Shown here: piece after piece, positions 17,404 to 27,120 of the stretch | Layout: every line of letters begins with the position of its first letter | Numbering within the stretch: position 1 is the first letter of the stretch | Source of the DNA: Pseudomonas putida | Lineage (GTDB): Bacteria; Pseudomonadota; Gammaproteobacteria; Pseudomonadales; Pseudomonadaceae | NCBI RefSeq assembly: GCF_028682455.1 | Contig: NZ_JANHLD010000002.1 | Coordinates: forward strand, 1,116,001 to 1,180,000 | DNA: 64,000 nt | Direction of reading: 5' to 3' | Position numbers and translations under genes: made by a program | Notes under the pieces: generated by a model | Databases searched by the model: none | What the model was told of the DNA's origin: nothing | The model's input: only the letters and a program-made list of their open reading frames with translations

Positions 17404-17895
17404 ATGCTCGAAGGACTCATTCTGGCTGTGTTGATCGGCCTGACGGCAACGGCACTGGCCGACTTGTGGACACTGTTCCAGCAGCGCGTGCTGGATATCC
17501 CGGGGCCCAACTGGGCGCTGGTGGGCCGCTGGGTCGGGTACATGCCACAGGGCCGGTTCTTCCATGCAAGCATCGCCAAGGCCCAGGCCTTGCCGTCGGA
17601 AAAGGTGCTGGGCTGGTCGACCCATTACCTGATCGGCATCGTCTTCGCCGCCGTGCTGCTGGCTCTCAACGGGCTGGACTGGGTGCGCCAGCCTGTCTTG
17701 CTACCGGCACTGGCCTTGGGCGTGGCCACGGTACTGGCGCCGTTCCTGATCATGCAGCCCGGGATGGGCCTGGGCATTGCCGCCTCGAAAACCCCCAACC
17801 CGCCGGCGGCACGCGTGCGCAGTCTGGTGGCCCATATCGTGTTCGGCGTGGCGTTGTACCTGGCGGGGCTGTTGTGGTCGGCCGTGCTGGCCTGA
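17404..17895 (+). CDS. DUF2938 integral membrane protein
   Basis: 163 residues, four probable transmembrane helices (about 3-25, 75-95, 100-120, 140-162). The N-terminal ATALADLWTLFQQRVLDIPG and HYLIGIVFAAVLLALNG segments fit DUF2938. An AAAGGAG ribosome site lies directly upstream. Being opposite an ArsR-rhodanese regulator suggests a part in sulfur-compound or thiol-stress transport, but no transport motif is recognisable. It ends one base from the convergent small gene. Confidence 0.78.
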   Translation: MLEGLILAVLIGLTATALADLWTLFQQRVLDIPGPNWALVGRWVGYMPQGRFFHASIAKAQALPSEKVLGWSTHYLIGIVFAAVLLALNGLDWVRQPVLLPALALGVATVLAPFLIMQPGMGLGIAASKTPNPPAARVRSLVAHIVFGVALYLAGLLWSAVLA

Positions 17896-17896
17896 G

Positions 17897-18145
17897 TCAT
17901 CGACCGTGATGCAGCCAACGCTTCATGCGTGGCCACAGGCCTGACGGGGGTAGCTGGACCGGCGCCGGCTCGGGCGGGTCCTTGAGTTTCTGCTCCCAGC
18001 TGTCGACCAGCGCCTTGAGCTCGTCATCATGGTTCATATGATGTTCGAACTCGGTGCGTGGCCCTGCGGCGAGGGTGCCCAGGACATACTCGGCGGCCAG
18101 TTGGTCAAGCTCGTCCTGGGGCTCGTTGTCATCAACGTTGCTCAT
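17897..18145 (-). CDS. Small protein resembling an anti-sigma factor N-terminal domain
   Basis: 82 residues. The pattern QLAAEYVLGTLAAGPRTEFE, then a WE-Q-KL segment, resembles the cytoplasmic N-terminal domain of RskA-type anti-sigma factors. There is no transmembrane or periplasmic part, so it is either a free-standing domain or a remnant of a longer gene. No sigma factor gene is adjacent. The resemblance is by eye and needs a profile search. Confidence 0.6.
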   Translation of the reverse strand: MSNVDDNEPQDELDQLAAEYVLGTLAAGPRTEFEHHMNHDDELKALVDSWEQKLKDPPEPAPVQLPPSGLWPRMKRWLHHGR

Positions 18146-18232
18146 TCCGGCACTCCCGCGACGCAGCCAGGATTTGCCTGCGACTTACAGCATACAACCA
18201 GGGCTGGCGACCGGGACGCGAATGGATGAACG

Positions 18233-18520
18233 TTACAGGCCCAGTTCCTGCGGGGTGAGCATGTCGCATTCGAACGCGATCCAGCCGCCTTCGAGTTCGG
18301 CGTGGCCATTGACGATCGGGCCGTAGTAGCTCAGGCCGTTGTCCAGGGTGACGCAAATGTGCGTGGCCTTGTCGGGTGCGGCCAGGGCGCCGACAAAATG
18401 CACCTTTTTCAGGGTTTCGGTCACCGCTTCGAGGCCGACCCGGATCGCGACGTTTTCCACCGCTTCGACGTCATCGTGCAAGTCGTCGCTGACGGTCACG
18501 GTGGCTGTGTAGTTGTACAT
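18233..18520 (-). CDS. Conserved hypothetical protein
   Basis: 95 residues, acidic, no signal peptide or membrane segment. It starts MYNYTATVTVSDDLHDD and looks like a small alpha/beta cytoplasmic protein. Codon use matches neighbours, and the minus-strand frame is separated by 87 bp from the downstream small gene on the same strand, so they may be co-transcribed. I do not recognise the family. Confidence 0.6.
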   Translation of the reverse strand: MYNYTATVTVSDDLHDDVEAVENVAIRVGLEAVTETLKKVHFVGALAAPDKATHICVTLDNGLSYYGPIVNGHAELEGGWIAFECDMLTPQELGL

Positions 18521-18675
18521 GCTTGAACTCCAACGACGGATAGATCGGCGTCTGCTGACGCACGCGGGCGCCTAGGGTAATGGACTGGCGCACAAAAATC
18601 CCGCGCACTTCGACATCCGGCGCCAGCAAAGGCTGGTATTGTGCGCGCCCGCCATGATCAATCAGGGAAACGACA

Positions 18676-19107
18676 TTGACCGCTGAACAACACCTGACCT
18701 CTGACCTGTTCGAGGTCGACAAGCGCCTGGGCCTCAAGCCTGTGGTGGATTTCAACAACTACCTGCAAAAGGCCTTCGGCGACGGCCCATGCCGTTGCAG
18801 CCGCTGCCTGGCCGCGGGTGGTGATGAGTCGGGCTTTGAGCACGCACACACCTTCGACCTGCAAGGCCAGACCGTGCACCGCCGCTTTGCCACCACCTCG
18901 GGCAGCGACGTATTGCTGGTGCTGAAAAAGGCCTGGTTGTCGTACACCAAGGCCGAGCTGTCGCCCTTGGGCAACCTGGACCTGGACACCCTGCGCGCCT
19001 TCGTCGAACCCCAGTTGCACAAGCGCCTGGTGCCGTTGCTGCTGGCCAGCGGGCTGGTTCGCGACGTTGAGGGGCAACTGGTACTGCAGGCCCAGGCCGG
19101 CGATTGA
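18676..19107 (+). CDS. Conserved hypothetical protein
   Basis: 143 residues from a TTG start with AGGGAA seven bases upstream; no in-frame ATG is available nearby. It has a cysteine pair in GPCRCSRCLAAGG that could bind a metal, and no membrane segment. Gene neighbourhood gives no clear hint. Function unknown. Confidence 0.6.
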   Translation: MTAEQHLTSDLFEVDKRLGLKPVVDFNNYLQKAFGDGPCRCSRCLAAGGDESGFEHAHTFDLQGQTVHRRFATTSGSDVLLVLKKAWLSYTKAELSPLGNLDLDTLRAFVEPQLHKRLVPLLLASGLVRDVEGQLVLQAQAGD

Positions 19108-19155
19108 GCACCGTTGGAGCGGGCTGACTGATCAAGCCAGTCGGTCCCCCAAAGG

Positions 19156-20100
19156 TCAGCCGCCTACCGCCAGGGCATAGGGCCCCTCGGCCAGTTGCTC
19201 GCGCAGGAACGCCACGCAACTGCGCACCTTGGCCGAGCTGCTCGAGCGCGCCGCCGTCACCGCCCAGACATCCGCCGGCTGGTGGTACGCCGGCAGCACC
19301 CGCACCAGCGATCCATCCTCCAGGTTGCTGACCACATCCCAGTAAGACGCCATGATGATGCCGTGCCCGTCCAGTGCCCACTGGCGCACGATGTCACTGT
19401 GGTTGGCGGCCATGGGCCCGGTGACCTTGACCGTCTCGGCGCCGCCCGGCCCCGTCAACCGCCACACCCCGAAGCGATCATCACGACTGCGAAACAACAG
19501 GCAGTCCTGCTGCGCCAGTTCCGCCGGCACCCGCACCGGCCCGCGCCGCGCCAGATAGTCCGGGGCCGCCGCCAGCACCCGCTTGTTCTCGGCGATGCGG
19601 TGGGCAATCAGGTGCTTTTCCTGCACTTCACCCACGCGAATGTCGATGTCGAAGTTCTCCCCGATCAGGTCCACCCGGCGGTCCATCAGCTCCAGCCAGA
19701 CATCCAGGTTCGGATGACGCTTGCGCAGCAACGACAGAATCGGCGCAACATGCTCGCGCCCCAGGCGCAGGCTGGTGCTGATACGCAAGGTGCCACGCGG
19801 CTCGCTGTGCGCCCCGGACAACGCTTCGAGCATCGACTCGACGTTCTCGAGAATCTTCTGCGCCCAGATGAAAGCCGCCTCGCCATCGCTGGTGATGTTC
19901 ACCCGCCGCGTGGTTCGGTTGAACAGCTTCACCCCCAGCAGCGTCTCCAGGGTGGCGATACGCTTGCTGACATGAGCCGGCGACAGCCCTATCTCGGTGG
20001 CGGCGGCAATGAAGCTCGAACGCCGGGCCACCTCACAGAACAACTGCAGGTCACGCAGCAGCGGATCATTATTCGCTAATAGCGCATTCTGATTCTTCAT
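19156..20100 (-). CDS. LysR-family regulator
   Basis: 314 residues: HTH at about 15-75 (LQLFCEVARRSSFIAAATEI, LSPAHVSKRIATLE, LFNRTTRRVNIT) and a LysR effector domain. It is divergent from a dehydrogenase-transporter-dehydroquinase operon with about 93 bp between starts, the standard layout for a catabolic activator responding to the operon substrate. Confidence 0.88.
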   Translation of the reverse strand: MKNQNALLANNDPLLRDLQLFCEVARRSSFIAAATEIGLSPAHVSKRIATLETLLGVKLFNRTTRRVNITSDGEAAFIWAQKILENVESMLEALSGAHSEPRGTLRISTSLRLGREHVAPILSLLRKRHPNLDVWLELMDRRVDLIGENFDIDIRVGEVQEKHLIAHRIAENKRVLAAAPDYLARRGPVRVPAELAQQDCLLFRSRDDRFGVWRLTGPGGAETVKVTGPMAANHSDIVRQWALDGHGIIMASYWDVVSNLEDGSLVRVLPAYHQPADVWAVTAARSSSSAKVRSCVAFLREQLAEGPYALAVGG

Positions 20101-20193
20101 TCAGGCCGATTATCTCCCCAGCGTTTTTTATTAGCCTCTCACAAAACCGCCGTCGCGGTCAGCCTTGCCCACCACAAGAACAATGAGAGCGCC

Positions 20194-21246
20194 ATGACCC
20201 TCCAACGCATCGCCGTCGCCGGTGCCGGCCTGATCGGCCGTCGTCACATCGAACTGATCCAGGCCAGCAGCGCCTGCCAACTCTGCGCGCTGGTCGATCC
20301 GGCGCCGGCCGCTGCAGCGCTGGCCCAGGCCGCCGGGGTGCCGCTGTATGCCTCGCTGGAGCAACTGTTCGCCGCGCAGCGCCCCGACGGGGTCATCCTC
20401 GCCACCCCCAATCAACTGCATGTACAGGGCGCCCTCGCCTGCGTCGAGCAGGGTGTGGCCGCGCTGATCGAAAAGCCGGTGGCCCATAGCCTGGCCGAAG
20501 GCAAGCACCTGCTGGCCATTGCCGAGCAACACGGCGCACGGCTGCTGGTGGGGCACCATCGCGCCCACAGCGCCATTCTCGACAAGGCCCGCGAGGTGAT
20601 CGCCGAAGGCGTGCTCGGCAACCTGGTGGCAGTGATGGGCAGCGCCCTGTTCTACAAGCCCGACGATTACTTCGATGCCGCCCCCTGGCGCCGCGCAGCC
20701 GGTGGCGGACCGGTGCTGATCAACATGATCCACGAGATCGGCAACCTGCGTTCGTTGTGCGGTGAAATCGTCGCCGTGCAGGCCCAGGCCTCCAGCGCCA
20801 CACGCGGCTTTGCGGTGGAAGACAGCGTGGCCATCAGCCTGCGCTTCGCCAGCGGTGCCCTGGGCACCTTCATGCTTTCGGACACCGCCGCCTGCGCCCG
20901 CAGTTGGGAACAGACCGCCCGGGAGAACCTCGACTACCCCAGCTACGCGGACGAAGACTGCTACGTGATCGCCGGCACCCGGGGTTCGCTGTCGATCCCG
21001 ACCATGCGCCTGAAGTACTACGAGCGCGACGAAGACCGCTCCTGGTGGAAGCCCTTCAGCACCGCCATCGCCTCGCAGGATCAAGCCGACCCGCTGCAAC
21101 GCCAACTGGCGCACTTCTGCCAGGTGATACGCGGCGAAGCCCAACCGCTGGTGACCGTGCGCGACGGCCTGCGCAACCTGCAGATTGTCGATGCCATCGC
21201 CCAGGCCGCCCGCAGCGGCCAGACCGTACACACCGAATCGCTGTAA
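20194..21246 (+). CDS. Gfo/Idh/MocA-family NAD(P)-dependent oxidoreductase
   Basis: 350 residues. N-terminal Rossmann fold with GAGLIGRRHIE, the ALIEKPVAHS lysine motif, and a C-terminal alpha/beta substrate domain containing GGGPVLINMIHEIGNLR. Members oxidise or reduce a hydroxyl group on sugars, inositols or related cyclic polyols. First gene of a set with a ShiA-like transporter and dehydroquinase; quinate or shikimate-like substrate oxidation is an inference from that context. Confidence 0.88.
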   Translation: MTLQRIAVAGAGLIGRRHIELIQASSACQLCALVDPAPAAAALAQAAGVPLYASLEQLFAAQRPDGVILATPNQLHVQGALACVEQGVAALIEKPVAHSLAEGKHLLAIAEQHGARLLVGHHRAHSAILDKAREVIAEGVLGNLVAVMGSALFYKPDDYFDAAPWRRAAGGGPVLINMIHEIGNLRSLCGEIVAVQAQASSATRGFAVEDSVAISLRFASGALGTFMLSDTAACARSWEQTARENLDYPSYADEDCYVIAGTRGSLSIPTMRLKYYERDEDRSWWKPFSTAIASQDQADPLQRQLAHFCQVIRGEAQPLVTVRDGLRNLQIVDAIAQAARSGQTVHTESL

Positions 21247-21286
21247 CCCGCCGTACCTCCATAACAACAACAAACGGAGACACCCA

Positions 21287-22681
21287 ATGGCCAACCATGC
21301 CGAGGGGCTGCACGCTACGCAGCAAACAAAAAAAGCCACGGCCAGTGGCTGGGTCGGTTCGGCCCTGGAGTACTACGACTTTTTTATCTCAGTCCAGGCC
21401 GCGGCGCTGATCTTCCCTCAGATCTTTTTCCCGTCCAGCGACCCCAGCGTGGCGATCATCGCCTCGCTTGCCACCTACGGCGTGGGTTACCTGGCACGCC
21501 CGGTGGGAGCGTTCTTCCTCGGCCACTGGGGCGACACCCGCGGGCGCAAGAACGTGCTGCTACTGTGCATGTTCCTCATGGGCCTGGCCACGGTCGCGGT
21601 CGGCCTGCTGCCCACCTACAACCAGATCGGCTATTGGGCCCCTGCGCTGCTGGTGGTGCTGCGCCTGATCCAGGGCTTTGCCGTGGCCGGGGAGATCGCC
21701 GGGGCCAGCTCGATGATCCTTGAACATGCCCCGCCCGGGCGACGCGGCTTCTTTGCCAGCTTTACCCTGCAAGGGGTACAGGCGGGCCAGGTACTGGCAG
21801 CGGCGATCTTTCTGCCCCTGGCGTACTTCATGCCCGAGGAGGCCTTCAACAGCTGGGGCTGGCGGATTCCGTTCCTGCTCAGCGCCGCCGTGCTGATCGC
21901 CGCCTTTATCATCCGCCGTGAGGTGGAAGAGCCGCAGGCGTTCACCCACAAGGTCAACACGCAGGTTCGCCAGCGCTCGCCGATCCGCGACGCGTTCAAG
22001 TACAGCTGGCGCGGCATGCTGGTGGTGCTGGGAGTGTCGCTGATGAACGTGATCCCGGTGGTGACCACAGTGTTCGGCGCCGCCTATGCGGTGCAGCCAG
22101 CCTACGGGGTGGGTTTCGACAAGAGCGTGTACCTGTGGATTCCGGTGGTCGGCAATATCGTCGCGGTGCTGGTGATTCCCTTTGTCGGCAACCTTTCGGA
22201 CCGCGTCGGACGCCGGCCCCTGATCATTGGCAGCGCGCTGGGCTGCGGGCTGATGTCGTTCCTGTACCTGTACGCGATCAGCCTGCACAACCTGCCGCTG
22301 GCCTTCGCCGCCTCGCTGCTGATGTGGGGGATGATCTACCAGGGCTACAACGCCATCTTTCCAAGCTTCTTCCCCGAGCAGTTCCAGACCCACTACCGGG
22401 TATCGGCCATGGCCATCGCCCAGAACGTCGGCTACATGTTCACCGCCCTGCTCCCGGCCCTGTTCACCGCTGTCGCCCCGCCAGGCTCGGACAACGTACC
22501 GCTGCTGATCGGCGGCATCACCTGCGCGGTCACCGCGATCTCGGCCATCGCCGCCTGGAGCGCCCCGGAAACCTACCGCACCCCCTTGGACCAGCTCGGC
22601 CGCACGGATGCCGTCGCCCTGGACAAACCCACCTACGACGCCCTGCGCGCCACCTCACTGACCGGAAACCTGCACCCATGA
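21287..22681 (+). CDS. MHS-family MFS transporter, ShiA-like
   Basis: 464 residues, about 12 transmembrane helices. The metabolite:H+ symporter signature is visible: [20 protein letters not shown] near the start, [14 protein letters not shown] in the loop after helix 2, [14 protein letters not shown], and a second half-repeat [13 protein letters not shown]. The family includes the shikimate importer ShiA and carriers for other carboxylates. Its ATG at 21287 follows a GGAG site. It ends in ATGA overlap with the dehydroquinase gene, so the two are translated together. Confidence 0.87.
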   Translation: MANHAEGLHATQQTKKATASGWVGSALEYYDFFISVQAAALIFPQIFFPSSDPSVAIIASLATYGVGYLARPVGAFFLGHWGDTRGRKNVLLLCMFLMGLATVAVGLLPTYNQIGYWAPALLVVLRLIQGFAVAGEIAGASSMILEHAPPGRRGFFASFTLQGVQAGQVLAAAIFLPLAYFMPEEAFNSWGWRIPFLLSAAVLIAAFIIRREVEEPQAFTHKVNTQVRQRSPIRDAFKYSWRGMLVVLGVSLMNVIPVVTTVFGAAYAVQPAYGVGFDKSVYLWIPVVGNIVAVLVIPFVGNLSDRVGRRPLIIGSALGCGLMSFLYLYAISLHNLPLAFAASLLMWGMIYQGYNAIFPSFFPEQFQTHYRVSAMAIAQNVGYMFTALLPALFTAVAPPGSDNVPLLIGGITCAVTAISAIAAWSAPETYRTPLDQLGRTDAVALDKPTYDALRATSLTGNLHP

Positions 22682-23133
22682 CCACCCTGCTCGTGCTCAA
22701 CGGCCCCAACCTGAACATGCTCGGCCTGCGCCAACCCGAGGTCTACGGCCGGGAAACCCTGGCCGATGTCCAGGCCCTGTGCCAACAGGCGGCCAGCCGC
22801 CAGGACCTGGCCGTGGAATTCCACCAGACCAACCATGAAGGCCAGATGATCGACTGGATCCACCAGGCTCGTGGCCGGGTGGCCGGCATCGTCATCAACC
22901 CCGGTGCCTGGACCCACACCTCGGTAGCCATCCACGACGCCCTGATCGCTGCCGAAGTTCCGGTGATCGAGGTGCATATCTCCAACGTGCACCGCCGCGA
23001 AGCCTTCCGCCACCACTCCTACGTTTCCCTGGTGGCCAAGGCGGTGCTGGCCGGATTCGGCACCCACGGCTATGTACTGGCCATCGACCATTTCGCCCGC
23101 GAACGACGCGCACAACACGCAGGTGATGCATGA
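22678..23133 (+). CDS. aroQ: Type II 3-dehydroquinate dehydratase
   Basis: 151 residues, the usual length. Signature stretches: [18 protein letters not shown] with the active Arg/Tyr loop, [30 protein letters not shown] and the catalytic histidine region [17 protein letters not shown]. It interconverts 3-dehydroquinate and 3-dehydroshikimate. Overlaps the transporter upstream and the second oxidoreductase downstream by four bases each. Its place in a transporter/dehydrogenase operon argues for a catabolic paralogue rather than the housekeeping aromatic amino acid enzyme. Confidence 0.93.
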   Translation: MTTLLVLNGPNLNMLGLRQPEVYGRETLADVQALCQQAASRQDLAVEFHQTNHEGQMIDWIHQARGRVAGIVINPGAWTHTSVAIHDALIAAEVPVIEVHISNVHRREAFRHHSYVSLVAKAVLAGFGTHGYVLAIDHFARERRAQHAGDA

Positions 23134-24296
23134 AGACACTCGCCAACCCCAACCAACGGCTGCGCCTGGGTTTTGTCGGCGGTGGCCTGGAGTCGTCGAT
23201 CGGCGCCACCCACCGCTACGCTGCCCACCTGGACGGCCATTTCGAGCTGGTCGCCGGGGTGTTTGCCCGCGACCCGCAGCGCAACCTGGCCGCCGCTCAG
23301 GCCTACGGCGTAGACCCGCAACGGACCTACACCGACTTTGCACAGATGGCCCAGGCCGAAGCCGAGCGCGCCGACGGTATCCAGGCCGTCGCGATCATGG
23401 CGCCCAATGCCGTGCATGTACCGGCGAGCCTGGCCTTTCTCGAACAGGGCATCGACGTGATCTGCGACAAGCCCCTGGCCACCAGCCTGGATGAAGCCAG
23501 GGCACTGGTCGAGCGGGTTCGCCAGGGCCCGGCGCTACAGTTGCTTACCCACAACTACAGTGGCTACCCGATGATCCGCGAAGCCCGGGAGCTGATCGCC
23601 CGCGGCGCCATTGGCGAGGTGCGCCTGGTGCAGGTCGAGCACGCCAGTGCCTTCGGCACCCACCCGCTGGAGCAGCAAGGGGTCAAGAGCCTGGCCTGGC
23701 GTACCGACCCGACCCAGGCCGGTACCTCGTCGGTGCTCGCCGATGTAGGCGTGCATGCCCACCAGTTGCTGCGCTTCGTCACCGGCCAGGAAATCAGCGA
23801 AGTCTCGGCCGAACTCAGCACCCTGGTGCCGGGACGGCGCTCGGACGACAACGCCCACGTCAAGTTGCGCCTGAGCGGTGGCGCCCGCGGGATGCTCTGG
23901 GCAAGTTTTGTGGCGGCAGGCCACCGTCATGGATTGCAGATCCGGGTATTCGGCTCGACCGGTTCGCTGTACTGGCACCAGGAAGATCCGGAGCGCCTGG
24001 AGTTGCGCCATCAGGATCAGCCCCATCAAGTGCTGCGCCGTGGCGAAGCCTGGCTCAGCGACGCGGCAAAGCAGGCCACGCGGATCAAGGCCGGACAGCC
24101 GGAAGGCTTGCTCGAGGCCTTCGCCAATATCTACAGCGACGCTGCCGAACTGATCAGGGCCCGTCGCCAGCAGCGCCCCAGCGCCCCCCTGGCAAACCTG
24201 TGTCCGACGGCTCAAGACGGCTTGCGCGGCATGGCGTTCATCGACGCCTGTGTGCGCTCCGACCAGGATCAGGGTTGCTGGACGCCCCTGGCCTGA
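23130..24296 (+). CDS. Gfo/Idh/MocA-family oxidoreductase (second copy)
   Basis: 388 residues; Rossmann loop [33 protein letters not shown] motif and a C-terminal domain with [15 protein letters not shown]. It differs clearly from the first oxidoreductase of the operon, so the two probably act on different hydroxyls or steps. The N-terminal [13 protein letters not shown] pattern with a long glycine loop is typical of a subgroup near inositol/scyllo-inosose enzymes. Four-base overlap with aroQ. Confidence 0.87.
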   Translation: MKTLANPNQRLRLGFVGGGLESSIGATHRYAAHLDGHFELVAGVFARDPQRNLAAAQAYGVDPQRTYTDFAQMAQAEAERADGIQAVAIMAPNAVHVPASLAFLEQGIDVICDKPLATSLDEARALVERVRQGPALQLLTHNYSGYPMIREARELIARGAIGEVRLVQVEHASAFGTHPLEQQGVKSLAWRTDPTQAGTSSVLADVGVHAHQLLRFVTGQEISEVSAELSTLVPGRRSDDNAHVKLRLSGGARGMLWASFVAAGHRHGLQIRVFGSTGSLYWHQEDPERLELRHQDQPHQVLRRGEAWLSDAAKQATRIKAGQPEGLLEAFANIYSDAAELIRARRQQRPSAPLANLCPTAQDGLRGMAFIDACVRSDQDQGCWTPLA

Positions 24297-24339
24297 GCCG
24301 CGCCATTACCCACTGAGGGTTACTCCATCGCTGTGATGT

Positions 24340-24358
24340 GCGGCCCGTCCCGGGCCGC
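24340..24358 (+). terminator. GC-rich hairpin after the dehydroquinase operon
   Basis: GCGGCCCG (24340-24347) pairs with CGGGCCGC (24351-24358) across TCC. There is no T-run, so it is a weak terminator candidate or a partial barrier before the amidohydrolase gene. Confidence 0.4.
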
Positions 24359-24393
24359 GCATACTCGGTTCCAGCCCTGGACAAGGAACCGCG

Positions 24394-25209
24394 ATGAAGA
24401 TCGAACTCATACAACTGGATGGCCGCGACGGCGACACCGCCTACAACCTGCAACGCACCCTGGACGCCATCGCCACCTGTGCCGCGGACACCGACCTGCT
24501 GGTGTTCCCGGAAACCCAGCTCATGGGGTTTGCCAGCGCCGAACAGCTGCCCCTGGTTGCCGAACCGCTCGATGGACCCAGCCTTGCTGCGGTGCAGCGG
24601 GCCGTACGCGAGCGGGGTGTGGCAGCGGTGGTCGGTCTTGCCGAGCGCGCCGGCGACCGGTTCTACAACACCTCGCTGCTGATCACCGCCGAAGGCATTG
24701 CCCTGACCTACCGCAAGACTCACCTCTGGCCCTCCGAACGCGGCCTGTTCCAACCCGGTGATCGCTACGCCACCACGACCTGGAAAGGCCTGCGCGTCGG
24801 CCTGTTGATCTGCTACGACATCGAGCTGCCGGAAAACAGCCGGGCCCTGGCGCAACTGGGCGTCGACCTGATCATCGTCAGCAACGGCAACATGGACCCC
24901 TATGGCCCGGTGCACCGCACCGCCATCATGGCCCGTGCCCAGGAAAACCAGGCCTTTGCGGTGATGGTCAACCGGGTTGGCGAGGGTGACGGTGGCCTGG
25001 TATTCGCGGGCGGCAGCGCGCTGGTCGATCCGTTCGGCCGAGTGGTATTCGAAGCCGGACGCAAGCCTTGCCGCCAACAGGTAACGCTGGACCTGAACCA
25101 GCTGGCGCTTGCCCGCCGCGACTATGACTACCTCAAGGATCGGCGCCTGCACTTGCCAGGTACCTGCGTCGAGCACGACGACGGTCGCCGCGAGCTGTTG
25201 ATTCCCTAG
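24394..25209 (+). CDS. Carbon-nitrogen hydrolase (nitrilase superfamily)
   Basis: 271 residues. The catalytic triad is visible as glutamate in LVFPETQLMGF, lysine in TYRKTHLW and cysteine in GLLICYDIELPE. Members cleave amides, nitriles or carbamoyl groups in the cytoplasm. It lies 97 bp after the dehydrogenase operon and 36 bp before a polyamine-binding-protein gene, so it may process an amide such as an acylated polyamine. Substrate unknown. Confidence 0.88.
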   Translation: MKIELIQLDGRDGDTAYNLQRTLDAIATCAADTDLLVFPETQLMGFASAEQLPLVAEPLDGPSLAAVQRAVRERGVAAVVGLAERAGDRFYNTSLLITAEGIALTYRKTHLWPSERGLFQPGDRYATTTWKGLRVGLLICYDIELPENSRALAQLGVDLIIVSNGNMDPYGPVHRTAIMARAQENQAFAVMVNRVGEGDGGLVFAGGSALVDPFGRVVFEAGRKPCRQQVTLDLNQLALARRDYDYLKDRRLHLPGTCVEHDDGRRELLIP

Positions 25210-25245
25210 CACGGCCCCACAACAACAAGAACCCAGGAGTGCCCC

Positions 25246-26349
25246 ATGAAGCCGATCCACAGCCTGTCCCTGGCCCTGGCCGCCCTGCTCTGCAGCGCGG
25301 GCATCCAGGCCGGCGAAGCCGCAACCCCCAGCGTGCATATCTACAACTGGTACGACTACATCGCCCCCGACACCACCAGGCAGTTCCAGCAGGCATCGGG
25401 CATTGCCCCGGTGTATGACGTGTTCGACAACAGCGACGTGATGCAGAGCAAGCTGATGGCCGGACGCAGTGGCTATGACGTGGTGTTCGCCAGCGGCGAC
25501 CTGCTGCCCAACCTGATCAAGGCCGGGGTGCTGGCGGAACTGGACCGCAGCAAGCTGCCCAACTTTCCCCACCTGGACCCGCAGATCCTCGCCAAGCTGC
25601 AAAGCAACGACCCCGGCAATCGCTATGCCGCGCCCTACATGTGGGGTACCACCGGCATCGGCTACGACCAGGACAAGGTCAAGGCCCTGCTTGGCGATCA
25701 CGCGCCGGTGGACTCCTGGAACCTGATCTTCGATGAAGCCAACCTGGCCAAGCTGAGCGAATGCGGAGTGGCCATGCTCGATGCCCCCAACGAGATCATC
25801 CCCATTGCCCTGCACTACCTGGGCCTGCCCTACAACAGCAAGGACCCCGACGACTACCGCAAGGCCGAAGCACTGCTGCTCAAGCTGCGCCCGCACATCC
25901 GCTATTTCGATTCGTCGCGGTTCATCTCGGACCTGGCCAACGGCAACGTCTGCGTAGTGCTGGGGTGGTCGGGCGGGGTGTACGAGGCCCGGCTCAATGC
26001 CGAGAACGCCGGTAACGGCCGGCAGATCCGCTACAGCATTCCGCGCGAGGGTGCGCCGTTGTGGCTGGAGAACATGGTGCTGCTCAAGGAGGCGCCCAAC
26101 CCGCAACAGGGGCTGGCGTTCATCAACTACATGCTGGCGCCCGAGGTGATCGCCGATTCGACCAACTACCTGGGCTACCCGAATGCCAACAAGGATGCCA
26201 CCGAACGGGTCGAGGCCAGGATCCGCGACAACCCCACCGTCTATCCGCCCCAGGCGGTACTCGACACCCTGTTCCCGCTCGAACCTCTGCCACTGAAGCT
26301 CGAACGGATACGCACCCGGGTGTGGAGCAAGGTCAGGACCGGTAGCTGA
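25246..26349 (+). CDS. Periplasmic polyamine-binding protein, PotF-like
   Basis: 367 residues. Signal peptide about 1-23 (LALAALLCSAGIQA), then the PotD/PotF pattern HIYNWYDYIAPDTT, DVFDNSDVMQSKLMAG and GYDVVFASGDLLPNLI. It should bind putrescine, spermidine or a related amine for an ABC importer. No ATPase or permease gene is adjacent; it either feeds a transporter encoded elsewhere or acts as a sensor. Codirectional with the amidohydrolase. Confidence 0.88.
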   Translation: MKPIHSLSLALAALLCSAGIQAGEAATPSVHIYNWYDYIAPDTTRQFQQASGIAPVYDVFDNSDVMQSKLMAGRSGYDVVFASGDLLPNLIKAGVLAELDRSKLPNFPHLDPQILAKLQSNDPGNRYAAPYMWGTTGIGYDQDKVKALLGDHAPVDSWNLIFDEANLAKLSECGVAMLDAPNEIIPIALHYLGLPYNSKDPDDYRKAEALLLKLRPHIRYFDSSRFISDLANGNVCVVLGWSGGVYEARLNAENAGNGRQIRYSIPREGAPLWLENMVLLKEAPNPQQGLAFINYMLAPEVIADSTNYLGYPNANKDATERVEARIRDNPTVYPPQAVLDTLFPLEPLPLKLERIRTRVWSKVRTGS

Positions 26350-26352
26350 TCA

Positions 26353-26901
26353 TCAGTCTTCCAGCGGCTTGGGCGGCGCCGCCGGCTTGGCAGGTTTGGC
26401 CGGCTTGGCGGGCTTGCCGTCCTTGCCGGGCTTGGTTTCGGCCACCGGAGCCGCGACGCTCGGTGGGGTCACTGCCTTCTCGGCCGCAGGCAATTCGTCC
26501 ACGGCCTTGAAGATCGACTCGGGTTCTACCGAACCATCGTGCTCGATCACATGCTTCTCGCCATCCTTGCCCACCAGGATCACCTGGGTACCGGTGCGCG
26601 CCCCCAGCTTGAGCTCGCGAATCAGCGCCATGGTGGTCTGTTGCTCAAGGTTCTTGTCGTCGCGCTTGCCGACCATGCCGGCAACGCTGTAGAGCACCAG
26701 GTTGCGTTCATCGAAGGCTTTCTTGGTGGCCGGATCCTTGAGGGCCTCGTTCAGGCCGCGCAGGGTCGGGTCGGCGGTGCTGGGCGCGATCACTATCAAG
26801 GGGCGGGACTTGTACAGGTCCTGGGTCAGGGGGGCGTCGTCGGCGAGGACGGGGCCGGCAATTGCCAGCAAGGTGGCGAGGGTCAGTGACCGGACGAGCA
26901 T
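26353..26901 (-). CDS. DUF4174 exported protein
   Basis: 182 residues. Signal peptide about 1-20 (LATLLAIAGPVLA), then a small thioredoxin-like DUF4174 core with RPLIVIAPSTADPTL and QVILVGKDGEKHV. The C-terminal tail repeats PAK three times and is probably disordered. ATG at 26901 is chosen because GAAGGAG stands six bases before it; the ATG two codons upstream touches the ribosome site. Role unknown. Confidence 0.7.
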   Translation of the reverse strand: MLVRSLTLATLLAIAGPVLADDAPLTQDLYKSRPLIVIAPSTADPTLRGLNEALKDPATKKAFDERNLVLYSVAGMVGKRDDKNLEQQTTMALIRELKLGARTGTQVILVGKDGEKHVIEHDGSVEPESIFKAVDELPAAEKAVTPPSVAAPVAETKPGKDGKPAKPAKPAKPAAPPKPLED

Positions 26902-27120
26902 GCGCATCTCCTTCAAATTCCATGCATCAAAGACTACAGATCGCGTCGAAAGATCCGAGGTGCGAGCCTAAACTACAGGACGAATTCCGTGGGCAGGCTA
27001 AAGGTAACTTCCGGTTTCCAGGTAGGACCTTCGCCTCGTCCAGAGACGGCTGACATCTGAATCTGAGGATAGCTGAAGCTATCGGCCACGCCTGTCACCC
27101 CGCTGCCGAAGGATTGGACC

